From positions 130,559-194,558 of the forward strand of contig NW_005434630.1 in assembly GCF_000315625.1 (NCBI RefSeq): a stretch of DNA of 64,000 bases, read 5' to 3'. This DNA is from Guillardia theta CCMP2712 (lineage: Eukaryota > Cryptophyceae > Pyrenomonadales > Geminigeraceae). The translations under genes were made by a program, and so were the position numbers. Below, in pieces: positions 46,301-59,145 of the stretch. The notes beneath the pieces were generated by a model that was not told the DNA's origin, ran no database searches, and saw only the letters and a list, made by a program, of their open reading frames with translations. How positions within the stretch are numbered: the first letter of the stretch is position 1; the number at the start of each line of letters is the position of its first letter.

Positions 46301-49300
46301 AACACCTACTTTCAGTACGTCAGTCAGCAACCACAAGTCGTGCAGTCATCTTTGACTAATGATGGCTCTCAGATCATAGTGCGCTTCAGTGAATCAACTA
46401 ATTTGTTTGCAGACCCTTCGTTGTATCAGAAGGAATTCCCATGCTCTCGGATCTTTGAAGCAATCACTGCAAACTCATTCGGAACTTCAAGCTCGTGTAC
46501 TTGGGATGCTCTCAATCAGACGATCACTGTTCTGATTGGATCTAACTCAAACTTTCAATTGAATGATAATCTCGTGTTTTTGTCGACCTTGCAGAATCTA
46601 ATGATCAATCCTTTTCCTACAGCAACTTGTCAATATTTCACCGTGTCAACAGCTTGTAGGACAAGAGAAAGCGTCAGCCTTCAAGCGAATGCAAGGCCTT
46701 GGTGTGGAAGTTGCCTGCCGCTCATCACGATCTTGACGCTGTCCATGACTCCAATACCGTTTGTTCAAGTCTCTGACCTTCTCAACCTCTCCGACAGCTC
46801 CTCTGGCGCTGTTATCGGGAGACCTTCCAACCCTCTCAACCCGACTCCTGTAATCAATGGGCCGAACATGATCAACGGCTGCTCCAAGTACTGTATCGGC
46901 GGGGTGAATGATGGCATTCAATGTTCCACGTCGTCAGACTGTCTTGACGCAGAGTGCAAAGCAATCCTAGCGAAGCTAGATGGAACAGCGTCGACCGGAG
47001 CAATCAAACGAAATTTCCCTGTAATACAATGGAGTCTAATTAGCAGTCATGTAAATCTTTCGGATTCAACCATGAAGTCAGATGTAAGCATGAACTTAAA
47101 GTCTTTGAATGGGAATCTGACAGTTTACATAACTCAAGACCTTCTTCCATATCAAAATATAGCTTCTGCGCAATTCTGTTTCTCTTTGTATCTAGAAAAT
47201 TGGATTGGAGGAAAGGGGGGGACCGCAACTTGTAAAGCTGTTCAGTTCATCAATCAATCAATACCAACATTTAGTATCAACAGGCCTTCATCGAACTCTC
47301 GCTTAATCTCGGAGGGCTTTTCGATTTCCATCACCGGGTCCTTTGGATCGTGCGGAGTGCCTGTTTCTCTCAGCAATGTGAACTATGCCTGGAGCATCTC
47401 CCCCACCGATCTTATTGGCTTGGACTCCATACCCAAGACTGATTCTGAGTTGGTGATCCCTCCGTTCTCTGCTGATCCAAGTAAGGATCAGAACAGTCTC
47501 ACGTACACCATAACTGTTTCTATCAATGTACATGTGCAAAAGATCATTACATTGCAATTTTCGGTTCAAGTTGAATTCAAAAAGTCTCCCCCACTTGCGA
47601 TTCTCCTTGGAGGCAACAAGTCGATAGGTAATGGAGAGACCCTCGTTTTGAATGGTTCAACTTCCTACGATCCAGATCTTGCAGGGAACAACACACACTT
47701 GGTCTACTGCTGGAGCTCTTCACCTGCTGGAGGAGGTCTTGTCATCCCTGAAAACAACATCAGTGTCTGGATGGTGGAAGCGCTGCAAGCCTCCACAACT
47801 TACACCTTCACACTGACAGTCTATCGACCGCAGCCCGAGCCCTTCAACTGTTCAGAAGCAGCGTCTAGAGGATACGTGTCGTCCTCAGCATCAGCCAGCG
47901 TTTCAGTCATAGGATTGTCAAACGTCCCCCTTGTGCAAATCCAACCGCTCTCAAGTTACGTCTTGAACGTGAAGCAATACAACAGAATCTCTGCTCTTCT
48001 TCAGCAGCAAAGTTGCCAGATGAGTTCCCCGTCCAGTTGCATTCTGCAATACTCATGGAGCGTGACGCCATTTGTGCCCATGACCTTCACTCTCACGAGG
48101 GGTTATGGTATTGTGTCGTTGACCTTCACTCCCGATACCTTCTCAACAGTCTCTTCTGCAACATACACCATTAGCATCAGCACAGTGTACGAGTTTCAAC
48201 CCATCACTTCGACTATACAAATTACCACTAACGTGGGACCTTACGGAGGAAAATTCGCCGTCCTTCCATCGAAAGGGGTTGCTTTTGCAACCTCTTTCTC
48301 ACTCAAGGCTAGCCAGTGGAATGCTGAATACCTGCCACTTCAATACTCGTTTTCTTATTCATGTTACAGTGCAGGGCTTTCACTCACTGTCGACCTCTCG
48401 GGATTTCAAGATTTGAACAGCTATTCGACTGACCTGCCGACGACGAGCTTGCAGTCTGATTACAGCATGATGATATTGTTGCAGATACGAGATTCAATGG
48501 GAGCAATCGCACAAACTTCTTCCATTGCCATTGTGCAAAAGCCTTCTTCACTCGAGAATCTTGTCATCAACTTTCAGAGGAACATGACAGACAGGCTCTT
48601 GTTCAAGGATGTATACGGGGCCTCGCTGCAGCTTGCCAACTACGGCATGCTTGTGGATCCCTTGTGCTCTAGCTCGAACTCGATGTGCGAGACTCTGATC
48701 GGAGCGTTGGCGCAATCGGCCTTCTCATTGATGGGTTACTCGTCGACCACCAGCGCTCGTAGGCTGCTGAGCATTCAGGAGACTCAAGCTCTCAACAGTC
48801 TAGACACAGCTCTAAACTCCTTGTCATTCCTGTCAGTAGCAGGCCCATCGAATCTGAATGCCAGCATCTGCGAAACTTCGATATCAATTCTGAAGACAAT
48901 GCTAGAGAATCAACTGACTATTGGCGACACTTACGAAGCAAAGAGATCTCGGGCACAAAGACTTCTTCCGATGGTTGCGAACTGTCAAGAATATCTGAAG
49001 TCTGGAACGTTCTTTGATGACATGCTCTCAGTACTGAAATACGTTGGTATCTTGGTAATGAAAGGTACAGTGGCAGGAGATTCACAGGCGTTCGATATCA
49101 ACAATAAGACCGACACTTATCGACTGAGCGTCATGTACGGACGTTACAGTACGACCATGATTGAAAGTCAGGTTGTGAACCTTACCTCTGGAACTCAACA
49201 GCTGCTTTCCTTCACTCTGCCTCCATTGAAAGATAGTGCTGTTTTCAAAACCAGCTCATTTGACTTGCAAACGGTACTCCTTGGCACAACCATTCCATAT

Positions 49301-50983
49301 GGTGACGCTAATCTATACACTCGATTGCTGGAGTTCATAGCCTTGGATACCCTAGCGAGCACAGACACTACTCTACCTGGCCAAGTGGCGAATGTCACTC
49401 TTGATAACTTCACGGGCACTGTCTCAATGAAGCTATCGAACATGTACACGCTGTGCACGAATAGTCAAGGTTGCAATCGGGATCCAAGCAATGGGGTGTC
49501 TTCGGGCATCGTGTGCGGTTACTACAATGAGAGCTTTCAACGGTGGATACAATACGGAGTGAATTATCAAGTGTATCCAGGAACGATCTCATGTCTGGGG
49601 AACAACTCACTGCATAGGTTTTACTCGCTGATCGCTGGGACTGTAGGTTGTGACTTGGTTGCTTCCGTGACTCCGAAGCCGTTGAACCCATGCTTATCCT
49701 GCAGTACCCTGCAGATCCCAAGGCAAGGAATCTGCGATTGGATAGGGAGGGTGTGCTTTGGAACACTGGACAAATGTTACGTTTGCAATGGGCGCAACCG
49801 ATCCTTCACCTCTTCTGTCTTCACCAACGAATCGGGTGTTTGCGATTACCTCGGACGAGTGTGTGCGGATGGTGAGGTGGTTTCAGTTTGCGGGTTGTGC
49901 GGGCCCCCCAGCCAGGCGAAGAGCGCAGTCTCTGACGTGGGGGTGTGCGACCATTGCGGGGTGCCCGAAGGAAAGAACAGCACCATGGACCAGTGCGGCG
50001 TCAACCCCTCCATCCCTACCCCCTACGTCTGCCACCCCAAGGGTATCACTGCCGCAGGGTCGGCGTGGAATGCAGCATGTACGGGATGTGACGGGGTCGT
50101 GCGGCCTGACTTGCCCTGGAACCCCCAGACGGGTGGAGGAGTGCAGTTGGACGTCTGTGGCGTCTGTGGGGGCAACGGCTCTACCTGTGCGGGTTGCGAT
50201 GGCATTCCAAACTCGGGCAAGGTGTATGATATCTGCGGGATCTGCGGAGGAACCAACAGCCTCTGTAAGGGCTGCAACGGGAAGGCCTCGCGAGATCCGA
50301 CCCAGTTCGACAACTGTCGGATCTGTGGTGGAAATTTCTTCGGAGCCTGCAAGTTTGACACCAGCCCGATTCAAAGGTGCGACACAAAGACCTTCCTTCC
50401 CAGGTCGGTCTGCCAGCAGGGCTGCGATGGAGTTGAGAACTCCGGCAAGACTTACAACAAATGTGGGAAGTGTGGAGCCCCTGACAGCGAGTGCTTGTTG
50501 TGCAACAGCACCGACACAAAGACAGGGTCCTGCCTTTCGATCTACACGTGGACCAATGTCACCAAATGCTACTTCGGCACGTATGTGGACAAGTGCGGGC
50601 GGTGTGGAGGAAACAGCACAGACTGTCAGGGGTGCGATGGCATTCCTTTCTCGGGAAAAGTTCCAGACATCTGTGGAGTTTGCGATGGGCCGGGAACGAG
50701 CTGCATGGGCTGCGATGGAGTCCCGAACTCAGGCAAGGTGCTGGACTCCTGCGGCGTCTGCAACGGAAACAATGACAAGGACGCTTGCGGGGTGTGCTTG
50801 ACCAAACTGGTGGGCCCGCCCAACGAAAGTTGCATGGGGTGCGATGGAAGTTTGTACAGCGGCAGGGCCGTGGACGCGTGTGGGGAGTGCGGAGGATCGA
50901 ATCTCTGCATGTGGAGAGATGGGCAACTGCCAGCGAATGACCCCAGCGGACTTGCAGTGAACGTGACGGTCTTTGTAAACTAG
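34314..50983 (+). CDS. Giant EGF/tenascin-repeat, IPT/TIG, REJ-like extracellular protein
   Basis: About 5,450 residues. ATG at 34314, then six short introns up to 35632, after which 35633-50983 is one exon of 15,351 nt. The N-terminus has a basic segment and a hydrophobic stretch (LSLMLFGVTLVSML), a signal anchor. About 25 EGF/tenascin-like modules follow (to about 37570), pattern CSGHGxCxxGxCxCDxGWxGxDCS. IPT/TIG repeats occur from about 37590 to 46320, for example ITPSIGPINGGTIITVVGNG (38618), VSPSSGPVNGGTRLTVFGSG (38970), ITPRLGPNNFATNITIYGSY (42773) and FFPISGPRSGGTNITVSGSN (45140). About 47590-48540 is PKD/REJ-like (NGSTSYDPD). A degenerate GPS-like motif (CGYYNESFQRW ... ISCLGNNSLHRF) is at about 49510-49625. 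The end (49690-50930) is a Cys-rich array of DxCGxCGG..CxGCDG units. Many N-glycosylation sequons. No C-terminal membrane span. Likely a surface or matrix protein; function unknown. Confidence 0.92.
49690..50930 (+). repeat. C-terminal tandem Cys repeats of the giant protein
   Basis: About eight units of roughly 35-45 residues with core CDGIPNSGKVxDICGICGG..SxC. The CGxCGG core resembles the end of ADAMTS cysteine-rich regions and repeats found in other protist and bacterial surface proteins. DNA is more GC-rich here than in the rest of the exon. Confidence 0.75.
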
Positions 50984-51146
50984 TGGGATGAAGGGCATGT
51001 AGAGGTAAATCAGATGGTGTTGAAGCCAAGTCTGCCTCCCTTTCCGTCTTCTTATCTGTCTGTCTGCCTATCGGTCTGTCTGTCTGTCTGTGTTGCTGAC
51101 TGCTGTAATTACAATCAAAGCGTCTCACGCGTGCTACGCATAAGGG
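50984..51146. repeat. Convergent 3' flanks with (GTCT)n
   Basis: 163 bp between convergent stops, with about eight GTCT/GCCT units at 51055-51092. Confidence 0.7.
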
Positions 51147-54100
51147 CTAGTCGTCAATAAATTTGCTAAGTTTAAGGGTGAACTTGTCGGAGAAGTGATA
51201 AATGCGATTGAAACGCATCCTCTCCTAGAGCCGTGAGACTCATCGGGTGAAGCCTCGAGCTCTGCCTACAGATTCGATTGCTGTCACCAAAGACGAGTAG
51301 GGCACCGATCCTGGTCTGCTTGCTGACTCGAAGCCGAAGAAAAGCTCATCAATCTGCCCACGCAAGTCATTTCATCTCAACTTCTTCGACTGACCTACTT
51401 GCTCCTCGTCCGCCGCAACTCCATACAGAGACAGAAATCTCTGAAAATCTTGTATGTTCATACGTCCTGACTGGTCAGTATCGAAAGAGGCTAAAGCCTG
51501 TGCGTAACTCCTGACTCCATGTTCATCAAGCTTGTCAGCTATAAGGCAGAGCAGTCTGCGTTCGTCATCATCTCCTCAACTTCATACGATGTGATGAGAC
51601 CTGTCTCTCAAGTCTGAGAACGCCTGGCCAACAAGCGGATCATAGGTTTGATTGTTGTGCATCCGACGGCTGGGGTGAAGGAAGTCAGGGAGAAGCTTCG
51701 AGTCTCTCATGGTCTGGTTGATGGTGCGCTCAGAGGCTCCGCGAAACCTCGACCGGTCGATGCTGAAAGGTGTACATCGCTCCATGTGACGGGTGACTCT
51801 CTCTGCCACCCCTGCGCTCCTTCACCCCTCCATCCCCAAGCACGGCCAACCCTCACCGTCCTCGTCCTTCGGGGGAGGCCATGGAAAGTCTCTGTAGCTG
51901 GGAAACGCCCCGAGCTGCTCCTTCCTCCATGGCACTGCGACCATCGAGAATGAAAGAAGCCAAAGCACAACGATGGCCTACCCGAGCGGTTCTGAAAGTT
52001 TCCCTTCCAAAAGTTCTTGACAGGTTTTATGGGTTTGACCTGCTCAGGACTTCAGTCAAACTCCAACCTCACTCGTCGCTGCCTTGTCAGTCGCTCGCAG
52101 CTGTTTTGACCAGAATTTGCTCCACCACGCAAACTGCATTTCCTCCAAGTCTTCGACTGCCTCGACAACAACGCTGTTTGATCGGAGGCTGTCTATCTTT
52201 TCATCTGGCAAACGTCACAGTCATGGAGGGTTCTTTCTCTCTGCTACCTTGATCGACTGTCTGCGTCTCATCCTCTTCTATCACCTGATGCGTGTGAGGT
52301 TCAAAACATAGTTTGCGCCATGACACCTTGTCAACACCGAAGGGAGGGTTCAAGCGAGAGACTCTGGCAGCAAGCGCAGGACTCTCTCTTCCCACAGACT
52401 TCGCCTGTTGCAAACTCCTGCTGTCATGTTTCCCTGTCTATCTCGACACATCAGAAAGTAACACACTCAGAAACATTCTCTGCTCACATTGTGAGTCGCG
52501 GAACTCGACGAGAGAGTTTGCTGCGATTCAAGTGAGTCAGGCAGGGCAACAAGAGTCAAAGACATACTTCAATGTGCTTCTGAGCTGTCAGAGGGTTGCG
52601 AGACTGATTCCCCGCCCTCTTCCTTCTCTCCATCCCTCCTCAACTCATGGCCCGATCGGAGCAGTAGGGCCTGCTGGTTGTCTCGCCTATGCCACCTGTG
52701 ACTTCACTTGCTGTCCTGATATTTTGACTAATATCAGGCTGAGGTGAGCCTGGTGTGCGACAAACTGGTCAACCTACAAACTTCACGAAGATTTACATTT
52801 ATCTTGCTTTATATCAACTTAACTTGAATAGAAAAATTGTCGTTTACATGCTTCACTTGTCGCGTGCAGCTGTGTCTTCCATTCCCTCCTCTTCCATTTT
52901 CTGCTTCCTGTATGCCGCAATCTCATCTGCACAGGGATCAGCAGGAGAGAACAACAATCTTGCTGCGACCTTTCATATCGGCCACAGTTGCGTCCAAGCA
53001 ACCCAACACCGTCTCACGGTCCCAGAGGTCGGGAGGAGGATCGAAGTTGTTCTTCTCCCACTTGTCCACCCCTCCCATGAACGTGTCGAGCCATTCGATA
53101 TGGAGTGGGTTCAGCCGCTACCGGTCACTGTCATCGACTAGAAACAGACCCAACACTCGTACATGCTCTTCCCCAAAGAACTTGACAGGAATGCCTTCAT
53201 GCTCCAAGAGATCGCACAACTGTTCCATGTCACACGCCCCGTCCTCACAAGTGACGTCATCAGACCTCTTGCACCTCGTCCTGGCACTCTTGCAAGCCCT
53301 CCATGTCATAGTTGTACACCTCCTCCTCTTGGGGATTCTGCGATTGTTCAGAGGTCAGAGCAGGATCAGAAGCTGCTCACAGTGAAGTTGAGCGGAGCTG
53401 CCCTCAACTCTTCGATGGCAGCCTCTGTCGAGTTGTCAGACAATGAAAGCCTTCATGTTGTCGCGTCACTTTTCTCTTCCGCCTCGGCGAAGTCAAACGG
53501 CGTTATGCACCAGAAGTGCTGGGCAATGGAGCAGAGCCGAACGATTGGGGTTGAGGTGGACGCGTCGTCGTCAGCAGGGAGGAAACTTGCGGAGGCTGTC
53601 AAGACTGATCATCGAGACATGCAGATTCACCTGTGGATTTTTACACCGGACGGTGTGACTTCAAACATTTCGATCTTAACCTCGAAGAGATCAGCAGCCG
53701 CCTGCAAGCACTTCACTGCTGAGCAAACGCCTCGCAGGATTCACATGACCTGCACTTGACGTATGGTCACTCCATCCTCGATCCTCTCAATGACCCGTGT
53801 GAGCTCTTGAAACGTGTCTAGCCCCTGGCGCTTTGACTCTGTTTCCACATCGAGGTGCATCTGAACGAGCGAAGCAACTATCACTCCAGCCTTGAGCTCG
53901 TCCCATGCGCCCTGCCGTCAGAGTGTCGGGTTGGTACCAAACAATAAGAATCGACCTCTTCAAGCTCAACTCCCCCTCCCAACTTCGCTCCCACGTCCTG
54001 TCATGCCCTCAGCAAAACCCTGGCTGGAACGTTGATGACAATTACAAGGTAATCGGAGAAATTTGCTTGTTTCAGCTCTTGCTCAACCGGATCCAGCTCT

Positions 54101-57100
54101 CTCCTCTCGATCTTCCTTGTCAACCTTGACATCCACACATGCAAGTTTCCTCCTCCTTCGATTGTGCTCCACCAGCCTCCTTGGACTGTCTGATTGAATT
54201 TTCTCTCCTCTTCTGAGCTGTTTGCATACCTTGAAAGCAAAGAGTGAGAGGTAAAAAGCAGATATTGCTTCCCCACATTCGTTCTCTCCTAATGAGAAGG
54301 TGACGCTGATAAGGATCAAGGTCTTGTGCTGTTCGTATTTCATCGACCGAAGTCTCGTTTCTCAGCCACCACATCACTCCACATCTCCATAGTTGCCTAG
54401 CCAATGCTCGGTAGAAGCTTGACCCAGTCCATTTGATGGAGGAGAACAGAGGTGAGGAGCAGGAGGAGGAGGAGAACTCCACTTCTCCATTGAGAGGACC
54501 AACCCACTCATGCCACAGGCCTGCAGGCCAATAAGGGATCAAGACCATATCAGGGATCAAGACAATATCACAGCTAAAGATGAAATAAAACCCCTCCACC
54601 TTCATCTTCACCTTTACCTCCATCTCTCCTTCTTTTCCTATTCCTTTTCCTTTTCCTCGACCGCCACTTCATCCTCCATCAATTCTTCCTCTCATCATCT
54701 CACCGGCATATCTCAGGTAATGATTCAACGGTTCCATTCTCTTGCAGTAGCTGGAATCCAGTCATCGCTCAGAAAGGAAGTGCTGCAAAACCTTTTCGTC
54801 TCCGAGCTGAAGAAGATGAGATCGATGTTATCGTACGTGCAAAGAGTCAATATGAAAAGAGAAACCTGATCTGTTGACGAAGATATCAGATATATACAAC
54901 AGCATAAATCTGCTGCTCACCACGACATTTGAAATTCTGAAGTTGCCGGAAATAAATCTGCTCTTTGTCTCTCCTTGCAGTGTATTTGAAGTCTTTATAC
55001 AATTCGTCCTCATTGACAAAGTCGATCGTATTCCTGCAATCCGATCCTTCGTTCCCCGTGCTCCTCAGATCAACTTTCTTATCGAGCTTGAAGAACTTCT
55101 CCTTTCCCTCTCTCTCCACTACGATCTTCGACACTCCTCTTCTCAAAGACACATTCATGATGAATTCTTCGAGACTGATCAGTCATGTTTCACAAAACTT
55201 ACTCTTCACACCTCTAGCTCTCTTCATCACTGGGTGCTCTTGACGATTCTCCTCTTCTTCTTCCAACGCAAGGCCGAGTTCTGTTGACAAGTCATTAACC
55301 ATTGGACATGTCCGAAGTTCTCACGTCTCGTGAGCGTTGTCAAACGCGTCACACATTTTTTACTTTGCAAATCTGTCAAGTTGTACCATGGAAGGTGAAG
55401 GAACTGCGATGCGACAGTCATGGCGGATCAGTTGATGGAAGACAGCAAGTGTAGGAGAGGAAGATTGGGAGATTACAGGGCCTCACCGGAGGCAGAGCGG
55501 CAGACGATAAAGGGAACAGTCGCCTGTTTTGCTCAAGAGCCTTTTGAACTTGTTGCACCTGTCACCATGTCATGTTTACAGCAGATCACAACAAGGTGAC
55601 CGACATTCTCATGCATCACTATCCATCTCCACCCAATGGCCGCCTGATATCTCAGCTTATCAACTTCTGCTCACAAACATTCTCTATTGCAATCACCAAC
55701 AAGTGTAAGAACCAAGAGACTTCCTTATCGTTTCTCATCGCGCATGATAACTTGATGATATCATACTCTGTGGCCCTCCATAACCTATGACAGAATTATA
55801 TTATCATATTTGCGAAATCTTGCTTCTCGCTTCATGAAAGGCATACCTGTAAAAGGCTTCCTGTTTGCAGAGTAACTCAGCCTGACCTGCTTCACAACTG
55901 TGGATCTTGATCATGGAAATGAATTGAAAGTACACTCAAAACTCAACATAGACTCCTCCTAATCTCAATAACTTCTAAACAACAATCTCCCTCATTCATT
56001 GCATGTTGTGTTCACCATTGCAAAAAATTGATTCGTTGGCTCATCAAAGGTTCTCCAAGTGAACTTTGTTCTTCCAGTTGACCCCAAAAGTTCTCACTGA
56101 ATTTCTGGTGAGACTGAAGTCACGAGATTCTCATCACAATCTTAGATCGCTCACCAGCGTCAAGTTGTTCGAAGGAAATGCGAAGTTGTACACGTCATCG
56201 TATAGGCATGCGTCTCGCATCTCTGGCGGCTCATCTTCGAGTTGTCTGATGCAGACAACAACATCACAAAGGAAGCACGAAGGGTGGGATTGCATGCTTG
56301 TATACTTCTCCAGCAGCTGATAGGTAGCACACGTATTTCGCTCGTCATCCGTAAGATTCAAAGCAGGCAAAGCTGTCTTGGGAAGATTCAAAATCATGGT
56401 CGACATGTCCTCCATCCACTACACGATCGACTGCTATCAGGACAATCGAGACAGAATTGACATGTTCTCACTTTGTCGAAGCAATAGTCGATGGTGTCCT
56501 CGCCCTGCTTTCCTTCGATGTTCAGCTCTTCAAAGTCGTTGGGGATCTTGAAATCCAGAAGAACTTGGTCAACATTGTTTGGCTTCAAAGAACTCCAATC
56601 CCATTTCTGCATGTGCGTTGACAAAGTTTTGAAGTAGAATTTGATGTCCTGCAGATCACAAGAAAGACAACAAGTCAGATTAGTAGCTTGCGAGGTCAGG
56701 GAAACCACCCCCTTCCCTCCCCGCGAAATAGACATGGAAGGAAAATCGAGAGGGTAGCAACAACTAGGAAAGAAAAGAAAGCTCAACCTCACCTTCCAAA
56801 TTTCTCGCTGTCTCATGTCCTTCAACCTTTTTCTGATCACGACGAATCATAAATAATTGGCAACAATGGAAACAACCTATTGCGGCTGTGGATGTCTGTA
56901 TAGAGATCTTGTATGGCCGCTTCGAGTTTATCCATTTCATCGTCGTCTTTCATACCATCTTCCACGTAATCGGTTATCTGTTGGGGCTCAAAACGATCTT
57001 CACGATGGTCCAGCGATTCTCTCATGCTTTCATCGTCATGGTCATGATCCTCGTTCATCCTAAAGATTCAAACACAATGAGCTTGAAACTCCAACCCCCA

Positions 57101-58643
57101 TCCCTACCACTTCCAACTTTCTTGATTCAAACGTAGGTCCTCAATCTGGAAAACGGGATCACACTTGGAATGGCAGACTGACAATCTTATCTCACAAGGT
57201 CAACAATCTCTTGTCTCTTCTTCGTTGAGATCCGTTCGCCAATCATCATCTGTATATTCCCAAACAAAACTCTCATCTCATTCGAACAGTTGAGTCCACT
57301 CTGCTCATTTCACTTTCAGATGTTGAACAGCTATCAGTAAACATTCCCCACATTCAGGAATTCTTCTACGCTATCTGTCTCATCCTCTTCTTCTTGCGCA
57401 ATGGATCGTAGACGAAGGTACTTTCCAAAGTTAGCACCCCAAGGCCGGAAGGATTAATCCCAACCTGCGGATAAGACCTGTACATTTTCGTCTTGTACGA
57501 CAGGATTCCTCCTGGACCTGCAGCCTTTGACGAGCGTCACCGTCATGAACGTCGACGTTATCAGCGCCTCAAATCTCAGACCTGCTCTCTGTACTTCTGC
57601 ATGGCGGCTCTAGGATCCTTCCTGAACTCTTCATCGGTCCTGACAGGAACTCAGTGGAACAACCTCAGGTTTCTGTCTCCCGCATGTGTATTCAATCTAT
57701 CTTCATCTCCCTCGGAACTTGCTCCTCCTTTCTACTCTACTCTCTCCCATCTCCACTTATTCGACTCGATACAATAGCACGCATCTTTCATCCATCCAGC
57801 ACTTACACGTTTGGGAAAGTTCTTTCTGTAGACGAATCATCCATTTCTTGCTTCGTACAAGGTCAAATTTGATCCTGGATCATTCCAATGCCTACCCAGT
57901 GCTCTTTCAAGTCTTGCATCGCTTCACTGAAGGTCCAATTCTTCTTGAAGATTCTAGAAAATCTCTCATCACGAATCAAGAGAGGTTCCGACAAACAGTC
58001 ACCTGTCACTTAGCTGCCACTTGCCTGAACATCCCAAGTTAACGAAGAGAGAGATAGAGATTGAAAGGACCTTGAGGGTCGTATTTTTGCCTGATTTTCT
58101 GAAATTTCCTGTCGTAGGATTGCTCTGCCTTTTCTGCATCACTTTGGCTCAGGAAACGTGAAAATGGCGGAGCAACATGTCACCATCAATCCTTGCCTTG
58201 ATCTCTGCAGCTAGAGCCAATTTCTTCATCTCTCCTACCCAGGGCAAATTCGGCGTGTATCTTAAAACATTGTCGTCGAATCGACTGAATGTCAGGGAAT
58301 TCTCATGCTTTCGGATCCTTCCCTTGAGTCAGGAATGGATCACTTGCAAGAAGCAAGAAGTACTCGAGGAGGATATCCGCATTGAAGATGTTATTGGGAT
58401 CAATGATGGGTCCTGCCAGAATCCCATGTGATTTTCTCCTCTTCACACATGAGTAGAAGAATACGTCCTTCCTGCCGCTCCCTCCTGAGGTACAAAATTC
58501 AGCTGTTTGGACACTCGGTCAATTTTTCACCATTTCAGCTTCTTGCGACTGAACATCCCGTCTGGATCCAGAGAGGATGATACGAGGAGAGGCAAGATGG
58601 CCGCAACCATGATCCACTTGCCGCATGTCAGACTGTCTTTCAT
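51147..58643 (-). CDS. Large unrecognised multi-exon gene: signal sequence, acidic and helical segments, C-terminal EF-hand
   Basis: Proposed start at ATG 58643: MKDSLTCGKWIMVAAILPLL is a signal peptide or anchor. Coding-looking exons follow: IIDPNNIFNADILLEYFLLL (58400), IFKKNWTFSEAMQDLKEHW (57940), TDEEFRKDPRAAMQKYREQ (57630), WGANFGKYLRLRSIAQEEE (57430), RMNEDHDHDDESMRESL (57055), DIKFYFKTLSTHMQKWDWS (56640), ILNLPKTALPALNLTDDE (56390), VSLRRGVSKIVVEREGKEKF (55150), KYEQHKTLILISVTFSLGE (54340), LCDLLEHEGIPVKFFGEEHV (53220) and HIEWLDTFMGGVDKWEKNNF (53100). The end includes FDTDQSGRMNIQDFQRFL, an EF-hand loop (about 51440), and stops after KLSKFIDD at 51147. A TAG interrupts the frame at 53120-53118. 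It may be two genes; no family recognised. Last two exon joins are phase-consistent. Confidence 0.55.
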
Positions 58644-59145
58644 CTTCTCGCTGCTCCAAGAGTATGTTGTTGGCCGGATCCAACAGGAATCTTACATATC
58701 AGCATGACCAGCGTTATAGATGAACGACTTTAATTCGTCTTCTCTTCATCGTCTTCCTTACTTCGTCTCTCTTCATCTCACCTCAACCTCAACCTGCAAC
58801 TCCTCCATGTTGTTTTCGATTGAGCCGCATCCATGGCAGGAAGGGGATCACTTCATGGGGGTAGGGTGATATACTACCCTGATATTTAAATGGGTATTCA
58901 GAGATTAAATGACCCGTACTGTACGAAACAGGAGGGAAATAGTGGGGTCCAATGAGCTTATTGGATCAGTAAAGGGATCACAGAAGTTGGTTCAATCGTT
59001 TTTCATGAGTATACACTAATAATGCTCCGCCTACTCCTGCTTCTCCTCCTGCTCCTCGTCACTCTCAACCCCGTCTTTCCTTCCTTGTAAGAACTCACCC
59101 GACCTTCTGCACTCTCCCTCGCCCCTCCGTCCGTATATATACGTG
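58644..59145. other. Intergenic, includes a small GGGGTA island
   Basis: CATGGGGGTAGGGTGATATA at about 58855 resembles the other GGGGTA islands. A CTCCTGCTC-rich stretch at 59030-59060 and TATATATA at 59137 lie just past the lipase stop. No gene. Confidence 0.4.

Noticed and set aside
58330-58440. IIDPNNIFN as the C-terminus of an FAD-linked oxidase
   Set aside because: The DPNNI(F/L)N word is typical of that family, but no FAD-binding motif was found upstream and the frame continues into other exons.
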